Positions 9,653-19,297 are shown, counted from the first letter of the stretch. The stretch is DNA of 60,283 nt from Nitrospirota bacterium (GCA_029858565.1 JAOUEV010000014.1:1-60283); one strand, 5' to 3'. The notes: generated by a model not told the origin, from the letters alone. Translations and numbers: made by a program.

Positions 9653-10312
9653 TTGAAACACTGGCTTGAGACCTACTCCATAATCGATTTCATCTCTGTC
9701 GGGATCCTTTTGACCGCCGTCACGTTGAACGCATTCAAGAGCATCGAATCCTATGTCAAGGCCTATACGATCAACTCCTGGCTTCTGGCGGGATTGATCG
9801 CCGTGGTCGGGGTTCTGGTAAATGAATCCCATCTGTACATGGCCGCGGTGCTCACGGTCCTGACCAAGGGCGTTCTGATCCCGATCATCATCTGGCGCAT
9901 CATTCGCCGGATGCGCGTGGCCCATGAAGTGACGCCCTATATCAGCAATACACTGTCCCTGGCGATATCCGGCATCCTGGTAGCCGTTGTGTACGCTTCG
10001 CTCCAGGGAGGGATATTCGTGACGGGGTTCTCGCGCGACGCGCTCCAGATCTCCATCGCCGTGATCCTGATCAGCCTGTTCATCATGATCACACGAAAGA
10101 AGGCATTGACCATGGTCATGGGGCTGCTGTTCATGGAGAACGGACTGTTCCTTGCCGGGTTTTCCCTGACCTTCGGCATGCCGACGATCATCGAACTGGG
10201 CGTGCTCTTCGATATGCTGATGGGCGTGATCATCCTGGGGATCTTTGCAGTGCAGATCAAGCGGGTCTTCGCGTCCGCTGATCTAGACAAGCTCACGGTG
10301 TTAAAGGGGTAG
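9653..10312 (+). CDS. Ehr complex A, HyfE/NuoK-like membrane subunit
   Basis: A 219-residue hydrophobic protein of the HyfE type, related to NuoK. The C-terminal part carries MITRKKALTMVMGLLFMENG and the acidic pair ELGVLFDM, typical of HyfE. The start is a TTG at 9653 preceded by AGAGGTG; starting there gives the full N-terminal helix. It lies 28 bases after the HyfC-like gene. The paralogue in cluster B is recognisable but clearly diverged. Confidence 0.88.
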   Translation: MKHWLETYSIIDFISVGILLTAVTLNAFKSIESYVKAYTINSWLLAGLIAVVGVLVNESHLYMAAVLTVLTKGVLIPIIIWRIIRRMRVAHEVTPYISNTLSLAISGILVAVVYASLQGGIFVTGFSRDALQISIAVILISLFIMITRKKALTMVMGLLFMENGLFLAGFSLTFGMPTIIELGVLFDMLMGVIILGIFAVQIKRVFASADLDKLTVLKG

Positions 10313-10319
10313 AACAAGT

Positions 10320-10343
10320 GCGGAGCGCGGAGTGCGGAGTGCG
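10320..10343 (+). repeat. Short 7-base tandem repeat between Ehr genes
   Basis: Three consecutive units GCGGAGC, GCGGAGT, GCGGAGT plus a partial fourth unit fill part of the 58-base gap before the HyfF-like gene. It is probably replication slippage with no function; it lies too far from the start to act as a ribosome-binding site. Confidence 0.6.
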
Positions 10344-10370
10344 AAATAATAATAAATCGCGGAGAACGGC

Positions 10371-11852
10371 ATGTTAACCGTGCTTTTGATCCCGATAATC
10401 ACAGCCGTGCTGTGCTATCTCGTGAAAAGCCCGAGGTTCATCGGTTACGTCAGCCTCGCGGGGATGTCGGTGCTTGTCGTCGCGGCAGCGAGACTCATCG
10501 CAGCCTCTCTCGCGGCTCCGGTGTACGAGTTGCAGGAAGCGCTGTTCATGGACGCGTTCTCCGCCTACGTGATGGCGCTTATGCTGTTCTACAGTTTCGC
10601 GGCAGCGGTCTACTCGATCAGCTACCTTCAGCATGAGTTCGAGACGGGCTTGATCGATATCCGCGGCATGCGGCGGTACTACGGTCTGTTCCATCTCTTT
10701 GTCTTCACCATGCTGCTGGTGGTCGCGGCGAACAACCTGGCGCTCATGTGGATCGGCATGGAGGCCACGACGATCGTCTCGGCGCTCCTGATCGGCCTTG
10801 GTTTTCACAAACGGCCGCTCGCGGTCGAGGCTGCGTGGAAGTACATTGTTCTCTGCACCGTGGGCATCACCTTCGCGCTTCTCGGCACGTTCATCACCTA
10901 CTACGCGGCATCCTCGGTCGTCGGGCACGAGAGCGCGCTCAACTGGACAGTCCTGTCAGGGATCGCCGCGAAATTGAATCCCGGCACCATGAAACTTGCA
11001 TTCATTTTCATGCTGGTGGGCTACGGCACCAAGGCGGGCCTCGCGCCGGTACATAACTGGCTGCCTGACGCGCAGAGCCAGGCGCCGAGCCCCATAAGCG
11101 CGCTCCTGCCGGGCTGGACCGCGTTCTATGCGATCATGCGTTTCCTGGCTATCGTCAGCCCCTCGACCGGCGTCTCCTTTACCGGCAACCTGCTGGTTAT
11201 CTTCGGTCTCATTTCCATCGGCATCGCAGCGATATTCATCGTGGTTCAGGACAATTACAAACGGTTGCTCTCGTACAGCAGCGTCGAACATATGGGTATC
11301 ATGGCGCTGGGTGTGGGCATCGGCGGGCCCCTGGGTTTTTACGGATCGTTGCTGCACATGCTTGGCAATACCTTTGCCAAGCCGCTCATGTTCTTCACTT
11401 CAGGAAAGATCCAGGCACGGTTCGGGTCAACGAACATCGCCAACGTAACAGGCGTCTTCTCCTCCATGCCGCTCCTCGGGGCGATGACGTTCATCGGAGC
11501 CCTCGCGCTTGCCGGTTCGCCTCCTTTCAACATATTCATCAGTGAGTTCACGATATTGAAGGCTGCGGCTGACAAGGGCATGTGGCTTGTTCTTGGTATT
11601 TTTCTGTTCTTTGCCGCAGTTGTTTTCTACGGAGTGCTTTCCGGATTCGGCAAAATGCTTTTTGGCGATCCTGGCAGGGAAAGCGGTGCCGGATCGCTTG
11701 TGCGGCCCCGAATCCCGGTCACCGTAGGCACTGTTCTCGGCAACGGCATCATGATAGCTATGACTGCTTCGATCGTGGTCATGGGTTTTACCATACCGCA
11801 GTTCATCGACCGGACCATCAGGGCGTGCATAGCCGCCCTGGGAGCTAATTGA
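10371..11852 (+). CDS. Ehr complex A, HyfF-like antiporter-type membrane subunit
   Basis: A 493-residue antiporter-like membrane subunit of the NuoN/HyfF group. The conserved ion-path Glu lies in LALMWIGMEATTIVSALL and the Lys in MLVGYGTKAGLAPVHNWLPD. Later segments (SYSSVEHMGIMALGVGIGGP, AGSPPFNIFISEF) match HyfF. The segment after the TM7 Lys region reads ALLPGWTAFYAIMRF, unlike the AVLSGLLLNIALYALVR of its cluster B paralogue. The start at 10371 has GGAGA six bases upstream. The large-subunit gene begins one base after its stop, indicating co-translation. Confidence 0.9.
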   Translation: MLTVLLIPIITAVLCYLVKSPRFIGYVSLAGMSVLVVAAARLIAASLAAPVYELQEALFMDAFSAYVMALMLFYSFAAAVYSISYLQHEFETGLIDIRGMRRYYGLFHLFVFTMLLVVAANNLALMWIGMEATTIVSALLIGLGFHKRPLAVEAAWKYIVLCTVGITFALLGTFITYYAASSVVGHESALNWTVLSGIAAKLNPGTMKLAFIFMLVGYGTKAGLAPVHNWLPDAQSQAPSPISALLPGWTAFYAIMRFLAIVSPSTGVSFTGNLLVIFGLISIGIAAIFIVVQDNYKRLLSYSSVEHMGIMALGVGIGGPLGFYGSLLHMLGNTFAKPLMFFTSGKIQARFGSTNIANVTGVFSSMPLLGAMTFIGALALAGSPPFNIFISEFTILKAAADKGMWLVLGIFLFFAAVVFYGVLSGFGKMLFGDPGRESGAGSLVRPRIPVTVGTVLGNGIMIAMTASIVVMGFTIPQFIDRTIRACIAALGAN

Positions 11853-11853
11853 T

Positions 11854-13422
11854 ATGAATCCTGCGCTCAAAGAGTCCCGCTCACGGCGTGAATTCCGCAA
11901 CGAGGTGTATCTCGAATACGGAGCAGCGGACTTTCACGATGTCTGCTGCAGTCTGGTGAAGGACCACCGCGCGCTCCTCAGGCTCATGTTCGGCACTGAT
12001 GAGCGATTGCGTGACGGTTCCTTCCGGATCTACGCCGTTTTCTCCATTCCCGGGCAGGACCGGTTCCTGATCCCTGTTCTGCAACTGGGCGACAAGGAAT
12101 CATCCTTTCCCTCGATCACTTCGGAGGTTCCAGCGGCCCAATGGTATGAGCGGGAGATCAGCGACATGTTCGGGTTATCTCCTGAAGGCCATCCGGACAC
12201 GCGCCGTCTGGTGTTCCATGAGGCCTTTCCCGCTGGATCGCACCCCCTGCGCAAGGACTGGAGCATAACGGATGAGGAAAAGGCCGTATGGGGCGAGGGG
12301 AGAAAGATCAATGTGCCTCATCCCTTCATGGAAGTGGCAGGCGAGGGCATTGTCCAGATCCCGGTGGGTCCGGTGCATGCCGGGGTCATCGAGCCGGGTC
12401 ATTTCCGGTTCAGCGCGATCGGTGAAACGATCTTCTTCCTCGAACCGAGACTGTTCTACACCCATAAAGGCACGGAAAAGCATTTCGAAAGCTTCGGGTT
12501 TTCCGACGGGGTGCGGCTTGCGGAACGGGTTTCCGGCACTGATTCCTTTTCCCACGGCGTCGCCTATTGCATGGCCGTCGAGCGGATGATGGGGATCGAG
12601 ATCACGGAAAAGGCCGCGGCGGTCAGAACGCTCGGCATGGAACTCGAGCGATTGTATAATCATATCGGTGATATAGGTTTCCTCTGCGCAGGAACGGCGC
12701 TTGCCGTGGGATACGCCAAGGGAGCAGTCATCCGGGAGGAACTCCAGTGCTTGAACGAACGTCTCACCGGCAGCCGGTATCTGCGCGGGGTCAATGCGGT
12801 CGGCGGCGTGACCACGGATATGCTGGAACACGCCGACGACCTGCTGCGGACACTGGACTCGGTAACGGTCGAGTATAAAAGCATGATGAAGCTCCTGCTT
12901 TCTTCGGTCTCCCATGTGGAACGTCTCGAGAATACCGGGAAGCTGTCCCGGGACATCGCGGCCCGTCTCGGCGTGACCGGCGTGGCCGCGCGGGCCTCCG
13001 GCCTTGCAGATGATGTCAGGAAATCTCATCCGCATCTGCTGTACGATCGGATGATCTTCGAAGCACACACCCTGGAAAAAGGCGATGTGCTCGCGCGGAT
13101 GCTGATCAGGGGGGAGGAGGCCGAGTGCTCCATCTCCATGGTCCACGAGCTCCTGGAAAGCTCGTACAGGGGAGGTCTGACCGTTGCGGTGAAGCGTCCG
13201 GAAGCCTATGCTTCAGCGCTGGGATATGTGGAATCTCCCCGGGGATCGCTGTTCTACTGGGTCATGTCAGACAAAGAAGGAAAGCCGTTCCGCGTGAAAT
13301 TGCGGACGCCGTCCTATTGCAACTGGCCTGCAGTCCCTTTTGCCGTGCACGGCAATATCGTTCCCGATTTTCCGCTGTGCAATAAAAGCTTTAATCTTTC
13401 CTATTCCGGCTGCGACCGGTGA
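11854..13422 (+). CDS. Ehr complex A, NuoCD/HyfG-like large subunit lacking Ni-Fe ligands
   Basis: A 522-residue fusion of a NuoC-like domain (about residues 15-130, with AQWYEREISDMFGLSPEGHP) and a NuoD/hydrogenase large-subunit domain (IPVGPVHAGVIEPGHFRF onward). In Ni-Fe hydrogenases four cysteines, in RxCGxC near the middle and DPCxxC at the end, bind the metal centre. Here the first motif reads RVSGTD (Ser227 and Asp230) and the second NLSYSG (Ser516 and Gly519), so no Ni-Fe site can form. The protein stops at SGCDR, where a mature HycE-type subunit ends after protease trimming, so no cleavable tail exists. It is best placed among Ehr complexes. The substrate is unknown. Confidence 0.93.
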   Translation: MNPALKESRSRREFRNEVYLEYGAADFHDVCCSLVKDHRALLRLMFGTDERLRDGSFRIYAVFSIPGQDRFLIPVLQLGDKESSFPSITSEVPAAQWYEREISDMFGLSPEGHPDTRRLVFHEAFPAGSHPLRKDWSITDEEKAVWGEGRKINVPHPFMEVAGEGIVQIPVGPVHAGVIEPGHFRFSAIGETIFFLEPRLFYTHKGTEKHFESFGFSDGVRLAERVSGTDSFSHGVAYCMAVERMMGIEITEKAAAVRTLGMELERLYNHIGDIGFLCAGTALAVGYAKGAVIREELQCLNERLTGSRYLRGVNAVGGVTTDMLEHADDLLRTLDSVTVEYKSMMKLLLSSVSHVERLENTGKLSRDIAARLGVTGVAARASGLADDVRKSHPHLLYDRMIFEAHTLEKGDVLARMLIRGEEAECSISMVHELLESSYRGGLTVAVKRPEAYASALGYVESPRGSLFYWVMSDKEGKPFRVKLRTPSYCNWPAVPFAVHGNIVPDFPLCNKSFNLSYSGCDR

Positions 13423-13443
13423 AACATTGAGAGAGAGCGACCC

Positions 13444-13968
13444 ATGCTGAAAGAGATATTGAAGAACCTCATAACCAGAAAGCGAACAATAACCTTCCCA
13501 ACGGGATTCCCGATAGAACCCGGGCAGACTGTTAAGCTTGTTGACATTCAAGGGAAACTTGATACAATCTTCAAAAGATCGCTGCGGATCAGGATGGTCG
13601 ACGCGGGTTCCTGCAACGCCTGTGAATGGGAATGTCAGGCCCTCATGAATCCGTTCTATGATCTTCAAAGGCTCGGCATCGACTTTGTGGCATCGCCGAG
13701 ACATGCCGACGTACTGCTGGTGTCCGGTCCGGTCTCCCGTCAGATGGAACTCGCTCTCAAAAAGACCTATTTCGCAACTCCGGAGCCAAGGCGGGTCGTG
13801 GCTTGCGGCGATTGCGCGGTGAACGGCGGCATCTACCGCGGCAGTTACGCGGTGACCGACGGCGTGGCGAACGTCATTCCCGTTGACGCGATCATTCCGG
13901 GCTGCCCGCCGACGCCTTCGGCGATCATGCTGGGCATCGCCCAGCTCATGAACAAAGACGTGAAGTAA
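13444..13968 (+). CDS. Ehr complex A, NuoB/HyfI-like small subunit
   Basis: A 174-residue iron-sulfur subunit related to NuoB, HyfI and HycG. The proximal [4Fe-4S] ligand pattern is kept: GSCNACEWE (Cys57, Cys60), ACGDCAVNGG (Cys121, Cys124) and IPGCPPTP (Cys154). The N-terminal 50 residues are basic. It directly follows the large subunit; in Hyf and Hyc operons a NuoI-like two-cluster ferredoxin subunit would sit here, and none is present. It ends cluster A, 85 bases before cluster B, so the two clusters may share one transcript. Confidence 0.92.
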   Translation: MLKEILKNLITRKRTITFPTGFPIEPGQTVKLVDIQGKLDTIFKRSLRIRMVDAGSCNACEWECQALMNPFYDLQRLGIDFVASPRHADVLLVSGPVSRQMELALKKTYFATPEPRRVVACGDCAVNGGIYRGSYAVTDGVANVIPVDAIIPGCPPTPSAIMLGIAQLMNKDVK

Positions 13969-14053
13969 GCATGCAGTGATCAGAGAGCTTGACCTTCACC
14001 AATAGCGCGCCATTTCCGTCCGACGACGCGGGTAAGGGCTGTGAGGTGGAAAC

Positions 14054-16099
14054 TTGGTTATCGATCCTGTCCGTATCATGGCGGCGTCCTTCGCCGCGCT
14101 CGTCCTCCTGCTTGTACTGACGATCTTTCTGCGTCGCAGCCAGCGCCTGCTGATAACGGCGGGGTTCTCCCTTGCCGGCCTCGCATCGTTCCTCGCGGCA
14201 GGCGCGGGATTCCTGACTGTTGCTCAGGGGATGACCTTCCGGATCGTCGTACCCCTCGGGCTGCCTGACCTGCCGTTCCATCTGCGACTCGATGTGCTCT
14301 CCGGCTATTTCTTGATGATCATCGGCCTCCTGGCGCTCTTTGTATCGATCTATTCCATCGGCTATGTGCGCGGTTTTCTCGGGGTGAGGCCGGTAACCAG
14401 CCTCGTGGTCTTCTCTACGTTCTTTCTCGCGGGGATGTTCCTTGTAGTTCTCGCTGACGACGCTTTGTTCTTTATGATCGCCTGGGAATTGATGGCCGGC
14501 GCTTCGTACTACCTGGTCATGTTCGAGGACGAGCGCCTGGAGAACAGAAGGGCGTCGTTCCTCTATCTGCTTGTGGCCCATGTCGGCGCCATCGCGATAC
14601 TCCTGTCCTTTGGTATCCTCGCGGGGCTTACGACGGGGTTTCAGGGATTCGAAGGATACACCTTCGACGCCATGCGCGAGGCGAAGCATCCCCAGGCGCT
14701 CGCAACAGCGGCCTTTCTCCTGGCATTTTTCGGGTTCTCTGCAAAGGCGGGCGTGATCCCGCTCCATATCTGGCTGCCCGAGGCCCATCCGGTCGCTCCG
14801 TCGAACGTATCGGCACTGATGAGCGGAGTGATGCTCAAGACGGCTATTTACGGGATGATGCGCGTCATCTTCGATCTGATCGGCGTGTTTCCCTGGTGGT
14901 GGGGCGCTCTGGTGCTGGTATTCGGGCTGATATCGGCGGTGCTCGGCGTTCTCTATGCGCTGCTGCAGCACGACCTCAAGAAGCTTCTTGCCTATTCGTC
15001 GGTGGAGAATATCGGGATCATCCTGATCAGCATGGGCCTGTCCATGATCTTCGCGTCGTTCGGTCTGACCGTGCTTTCCGCGCTGGCGATGATCGCGGCG
15101 CTCTACCACACCCTGAACCATGCAATGTTCAAGGGACTGCTGTTCATGGGCGCGGGCACGGTGCTTCATGCGACCCATGAGCGGTCCATGGAAAAGATGG
15201 GCGGACTCATCAAATTCATGCCCTGGACGAGCGCCCTGTTCCTCGTCGGCTGCCTCTCCATCGCGGCCCTGCCGCCTTTTAACGGATTTGTGTCCGAGTG
15301 GCTGACCTATCAGGCGTTCCTGCTGTCTCCGGCCCTGACCAACCCGCTGCTGAACCTGCTGGTGCCGCTGGGAGCGGCGCTTCTAGCGCTCACCAGCGCT
15401 CTTGCCGCGGCCCTGTTCGTGAAAGCCTACGGGGTGACTTTTCTCGGTCATCGGCGAAGCCGCCATCCTGCCGTGATCCATGAAGCGCCGTGGTCCATGC
15501 GCATCGCCATGTCGTTGGCGGCACTTGCCTGCCTCGCTCTTGGCATCTTCCCGACCTATCTTATCCACTGGATGGACCCGATAACGAAGTTCCTGGTAGG
15601 GGACACGATATCTTCTTCAGCTGCGGGATTCGGGTGGATGTGGCTGACCCCGATCGCCCATGATAGGGCATCCTATTCAGCTCCCGTGGTGTTCGTGGTC
15701 ATCCTTGCCGTGGTGGCCATCACCTATCTGCTGCTGCATTCACGTGCAGGGACGATACGTCGCGGCCCTCTCTGGGGATGCGGTTTTGAAGGCATCACCA
15801 GCCGTATGCAGTACACGGCAATGTCCTTTTCCATGCCTCTGCGCAGGATATTCGGCTTTCTGTTCAGTATCAAGGAAAAGGTCCATCATCTGCCGCCTAC
15901 GACCCACAGCGCTTTTCCCGGCAGACTGCAGTATCATCTTCGCGTGCGGGACCGGGCGTGGATATGGGTCTATCAGCCGATCTCCGACGCCAGTTTCTGG
16001 ATATCCCGCAGGATCGGCCGGATGCAGCACGGACGGATCCAGGTGTACTTGATCTATTCGTTCGTCACGATCATCGTGCTGCTCATTTTTTCTCGATAG
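14054..16099 (+). CDS. Ehr complex B, HyfB-like antiporter-type membrane subunit
   Basis: A 681-residue membrane protein, the second HyfB-like subunit. Ion-path residues are kept: Glu in FMIAWELMAGASYYLVMF, Lys in FFGFSAKAGVIPLHIW and Lys in SGVMLKTAIYG. The C-terminal soluble loop reads GPLWGCGFEGITSRMQYTA. The start is a TTG at 14054 with GAGGTGG just upstream. Comparison by eye with the cluster A copy shows roughly half the residues identical in conserved helices, so the duplication is old rather than a recent tandem copy. It opens cluster B, whose gene order matches cluster A exactly. Confidence 0.9.
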   Translation: MVIDPVRIMAASFAALVLLLVLTIFLRRSQRLLITAGFSLAGLASFLAAGAGFLTVAQGMTFRIVVPLGLPDLPFHLRLDVLSGYFLMIIGLLALFVSIYSIGYVRGFLGVRPVTSLVVFSTFFLAGMFLVVLADDALFFMIAWELMAGASYYLVMFEDERLENRRASFLYLLVAHVGAIAILLSFGILAGLTTGFQGFEGYTFDAMREAKHPQALATAAFLLAFFGFSAKAGVIPLHIWLPEAHPVAPSNVSALMSGVMLKTAIYGMMRVIFDLIGVFPWWWGALVLVFGLISAVLGVLYALLQHDLKKLLAYSSVENIGIILISMGLSMIFASFGLTVLSALAMIAALYHTLNHAMFKGLLFMGAGTVLHATHERSMEKMGGLIKFMPWTSALFLVGCLSIAALPPFNGFVSEWLTYQAFLLSPALTNPLLNLLVPLGAALLALTSALAAALFVKAYGVTFLGHRRSRHPAVIHEAPWSMRIAMSLAALACLALGIFPTYLIHWMDPITKFLVGDTISSSAAGFGWMWLTPIAHDRASYSAPVVFVVILAVVAITYLLLHSRAGTIRRGPLWGCGFEGITSRMQYTAMSFSMPLRRIFGFLFSIKEKVHHLPPTTHSAFPGRLQYHLRVRDRAWIWVYQPISDASFWISRRIGRMQHGRIQVYLIYSFVTIIVLLIFSR

Positions 16100-16122
16100 A
16101 AATACGCAACAGGAGAAAGAAC

Positions 16123-17070
16123 TTGACGATCCCTTCATCGCTTATAGAAACGACCCAGGTGGCGCTGCTGCTCGCGGCCGCACCGCTGTTCACGGGGTGG
16201 GTGAAGATGGTGAAGTGCTGGATGCAGGGCAGGACAGCGCCGAGCCTGCTCCAGCCCTTCCGCGATCTGGCGAAGCTGTTTTCAAAAGACGTGGTGCTGG
16301 CTGAGAATGCCTCCTGGATATTCCGTTTCACACCCTATCTCGTATTCGGCGTCTCGGTCCTGGCAGGGGCGATCATTCCCGTGCTTTCCACGGACCTGCT
16401 GCTGTCGGCAACCGCGGACGTTATCGTCCTGGTCTCGCTCTTTGCCATTGCGCGGTTCTTTACCGCCCTGGCGGGCATGGACATCGGGACCGCGTTCGGG
16501 GGGATGGGCTCAAGCCGTGAAATGACCATCGCGTCCTTGGCAGAACCGGGCATGCTGATGGCCGTGTTCGCGGTATCGCTCGTGGGAAAATCGACATCGC
16601 TCTCTCAGATGACAGCAGTTATTTCCCAGGGCGGACATGCGATGCTGCGGCCGTCGATGGTGTTCGCACTGCTGGCCTTCATTCTCATTGCCCTGGCGGA
16701 AACAGGAAGGATTCCCGTGGACAATCCAGCGACCCATCTGGAGCTTACTATGATCCATGAGGCCATGATCCTGGAATATTCCGGAAGGCATCTCGCGTTG
16801 ATCGAATGGGCGGGGATGATGAAGCTCTATCTCTTCACGGTCCTGGGCATAGCGGCTTTCTTTCCCTGGGGTATCAGCCTGAATAACGACCTTCCGGCCA
16901 TTGCAGGAGCGCTGGTTTTTCTCTTCCTCAAGCTGGGGTTCGTGGGCATGGCTCTTGTGCTGATCGAGACCGGGCTGGCAAAAATGCGGATATTCAGGAT
17001 CACGGAATTCCTGGGAAGCGCGTTCCTGTTCGCCACGCTCGGCATGATGTCGTTCTTCATGCTGGAATAA
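16123..17070 (+). CDS. Ehr complex B, HyfC/HycD/NuoH-like membrane subunit
   Basis: A 315-residue NuoH-type subunit. Hallmarks are MVKCWMQGRTAPSLLQPF, FGGMGSSREMT and AETGRIPVDNPATHLELTMI followed by HEAMILEYSGRHLAL. An in-frame extension upstream is open, but I place the start at the TTG at 16123, because AGGAGA lies seven bases before it and the N-terminus then begins with the first family helix. It falls in the same position as the NuoH-type gene of cluster A. Confidence 0.92.
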   Translation: MTIPSSLIETTQVALLLAAAPLFTGWVKMVKCWMQGRTAPSLLQPFRDLAKLFSKDVVLAENASWIFRFTPYLVFGVSVLAGAIIPVLSTDLLLSATADVIVLVSLFAIARFFTALAGMDIGTAFGGMGSSREMTIASLAEPGMLMAVFAVSLVGKSTSLSQMTAVISQGGHAMLRPSMVFALLAFILIALAETGRIPVDNPATHLELTMIHEAMILEYSGRHLALIEWAGMMKLYLFTVLGIAAFFPWGISLNNDLPAIAGALVFLFLKLGFVGMALVLIETGLAKMRIFRITEFLGSAFLFATLGMMSFFMLE

Positions 17071-17137
17071 GCGTGACAGCAAGCTGCTTTGTCCCTTGCC
17101 GGACAGGGAATAGCGAGATCATGAGAAAGGTGCAGAT

Positions 17138-17803
17138 ATGAATCCGACTGCTGCTGCGCAACTGAACAGTCTTCTGGCTGCTCTGATCCTTCTTACTGCC
17201 TTTGCGCTGGTGGTGCAAAGACGGATGAACGCGCTGCTCCATATTTTCGCGTGGCAGGGGTTCCTTCTCGCGGTCAGCACGGCCATAGTCGGTTTCGTGG
17301 GCGGGGCCCATCATTTATACATATCCTCGTTCCTGACGCTGGGCATCAAGGTGATCCTTCTGCCCTATATCCTGCATCTGCTGATCCATAAACTGAAGAT
17401 CCGCAAAGAGGTCGACTCGGTGATCAATGTTCCGACGACGATGATGATCGGCATCATCCTGGTCATCTATTCCTATCATTTGACCGCGCCGATCAGGGAA
17501 TTATCGACGCTGGTGACCCGATCGACAATTGCCGTGGCGCTTGCCACGTTCATGCTCGGGTTCCTCATGATGATCACCCGGAAGCACGCGGTCGCCCAGA
17601 TCATCGGTTTCCTTGCCATGGAGAACGGACTTCTTTTCGCCGCAACGAGCGCGACCTACGGCATGCCGCTGGTGGTCGAGCTCGGCGTCGCGCTGGACCT
17701 GCTGATCGCGGCATTCATCTTCGGCATGTTCTTTTTCCATATTTCGACCACTTTCGACAGCCTGGATGTGGACCAGATGGCCAGGTTAAAGGAAGAAGAT
17801 TGA
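17138..17803 (+). CDS. Ehr complex B, HyfE/NuoK-like membrane subunit
   Basis: A 221-residue hydrophobic protein of the HyfE type. It shares with the cluster A copy the C-terminal block MMITRKHAVAQIIGFLAMEN and the acidic pair ELGVALDL, while the N-terminal half differs widely. The ATG at 17138 is preceded by AAAGGTG. It lies 67 bases after the HyfC-like gene. Confidence 0.88.
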   Translation: MNPTAAAQLNSLLAALILLTAFALVVQRRMNALLHIFAWQGFLLAVSTAIVGFVGGAHHLYISSFLTLGIKVILLPYILHLLIHKLKIRKEVDSVINVPTTMMIGIILVIYSYHLTAPIRELSTLVTRSTIAVALATFMLGFLMMITRKHAVAQIIGFLAMENGLLFAATSATYGMPLVVELGVALDLLIAAFIFGMFFFHISTTFDSLDVDQMARLKEED

Positions 17804-17848
17804 TGCGTTGCTTCATCGACAACCCGTTCTCCGGGCATAGAGGTTGAT

Positions 17849-19297
17849 ATGTATCTGCTGATCCTGTTGGTCATCCCACTTGCCGCATCGCTGATCCTGG
17901 CGATCATCGGCGACCGGAAATACGCGCCCGAAGTGAATATCGCCTGCTCGGCGGTCTCCTGCGGGGCGAGTATCGTTCTTGGCCTGCAGGTGTACGAGCA
18001 GGGACCGTTCCTGGCCTGGGACAATTTCTTTTTTGTGGACGCGTTCAGCATCTATCTGTCGGTGCTCACGGCGTTCGTTTCCATGACCACGGCTATCTTC
18101 AGCAGGCGCTATATGCGCCGGGAGCGTGAACACGGGACCATCGGCCACCGCAGAATGCGATTCTATCACGCCATGTATCAGCTCTTTATCTTCGCAATGC
18201 TGCTCTGCCTACTGACCAATAACGTGGGGATCCTCTGGATCGCCATGGAACTTGCCACATTGTCCACGGTCCTGCTCGTATCGCTCTATCGCACGCCCAC
18301 CTCGATCGAGGCTGCCTGGAAGTATTTCATTCTCTGCGGCGTCGGCATATCGCTGGCGCTGTTCGGAACGGTCCTTCTTTACTTTGCCGCGGAAAAGGTC
18401 CTGGGGCCCGGAGGCGCGGCACTGCACTGGACGAACCTGGCGAAGGTCAGCAGCCAGCTGGAGCCGACCATCCTGTCCCTTGCCTTTGTGTTCCTTGTGG
18501 TGGGGTACGGCACGAAAGTGGGGCTGGTCCCCATGCATAACTGGCTTCCCGACGCGCACAGCGAAGGCCCGACGCCCATATCTGCCGTGCTTTCCGGTCT
18601 TTTGCTGAACATCGCTCTCTACGCGCTGGTGCGCTGCAAGGTGCTGGTGGATGGATCCACAGGAACCCACCATTCCGGGAACATCATGATGGGATTCGGG
18701 ATACTCTCGATAATGGTCGCATCCTTCTCGATCCTTCGCCAGAAGGACATCAAACGGATGTTCGCCTATTCCTCGATCGAACATATGGGCATCGCTACGT
18801 TTGCTTTCGGCCTGGGAGGGCCGGTCGCGACATTCGGAGCATTGATGCATATGCTGATGCACAGTCTCACTAAATCAGCGATATTCTTTACCGTGGGCCA
18901 TGCGTCCCAGATGCACCGGACCCAGGAAATGGACAAGATACGGGGCCTTATCCGCGGAAACCCGCTTGTCGGATGGGGACTCGCCCTTGGATGCATGGCG
19001 ATCGTGGGCATGCCTCCCTTCGGTGTATTTACCAGCGAGTTCCTGATCCTGACCGCAACGATCAAGGACGCGCCGCTCATGGCGCCGTTCCTGCTGCTCG
19101 GCCTCACCGTGACGTTCGCGGCACTGTTCAGGAAAGTGCAGCATATGGTCGCGGGAGAGGCGCCTGCATATCAGATAAAACTGAAGGCGGCCCACGTCCC
19201 CGTGGTCCTTCACATGGCGCTTGTTCTCGTCCTGGGATTATATCTGCCCAAATTCCTGTCCGGGTGGTTCCAGGCGGCAGTGGGAGTTCTGAAATAA
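17849..19297 (+). CDS. Ehr complex B, HyfF-like antiporter-type membrane subunit
   Basis: A 482-residue antiporter-like subunit. The ion-path Glu is in VGILWIAMELATLSTVLLV and the Lys in FLVVGYGTKVGLVPMHNW. Downstream it has SYSSIEHMGIATFAFGLGGP with Ala preceding (AYSSIEHMG) and VGMPPFGVFTSEF, both typical of HyfF. AGAGGT precedes the ATG. With the HyfB-like protein this gives two antiporter-like subunits per complex, against three in complex I and hydrogenase-4 and one in formate hydrogenlyase-1. Confidence 0.9.
   Translation: MYLLILLVIPLAASLILAIIGDRKYAPEVNIACSAVSCGASIVLGLQVYEQGPFLAWDNFFFVDAFSIYLSVLTAFVSMTTAIFSRRYMRREREHGTIGHRRMRFYHAMYQLFIFAMLLCLLTNNVGILWIAMELATLSTVLLVSLYRTPTSIEAAWKYFILCGVGISLALFGTVLLYFAAEKVLGPGGAALHWTNLAKVSSQLEPTILSLAFVFLVVGYGTKVGLVPMHNWLPDAHSEGPTPISAVLSGLLLNIALYALVRCKVLVDGSTGTHHSGNIMMGFGILSIMVASFSILRQKDIKRMFAYSSIEHMGIATFAFGLGGPVATFGALMHMLMHSLTKSAIFFTVGHASQMHRTQEMDKIRGLIRGNPLVGWGLALGCMAIVGMPPFGVFTSEFLILTATIKDAPLMAPFLLLGLTVTFAALFRKVQHMVAGEAPAYQIKLKAAHVPVVLHMALVLVLGLYLPKFLSGWFQAAVGVLK

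Noticed and set aside
10320-10343. CRISPR or regulatory repeat array
   Set aside because: It consists of three 7-base units only, with no spacers, and looks like simple slippage.
6633-13968. Calling cluster A hydrogenase-4 or formate hydrogenlyase
   Set aside because: Gene order and membrane subunits fit, but the large subunit lacks all four Ni-Fe cysteines and no HyfA/HyfH ferredoxin, formate dehydrogenase or maturation gene is present.
13946-15178. A 410-codon open frame on the minus strand over cluster B
   Set aside because: It is rich in His, Gln, Arg and Glu, has no recognisable motif, and lies antisense to a clear HyfB-like gene; it is a by-product of GC-rich codon use.
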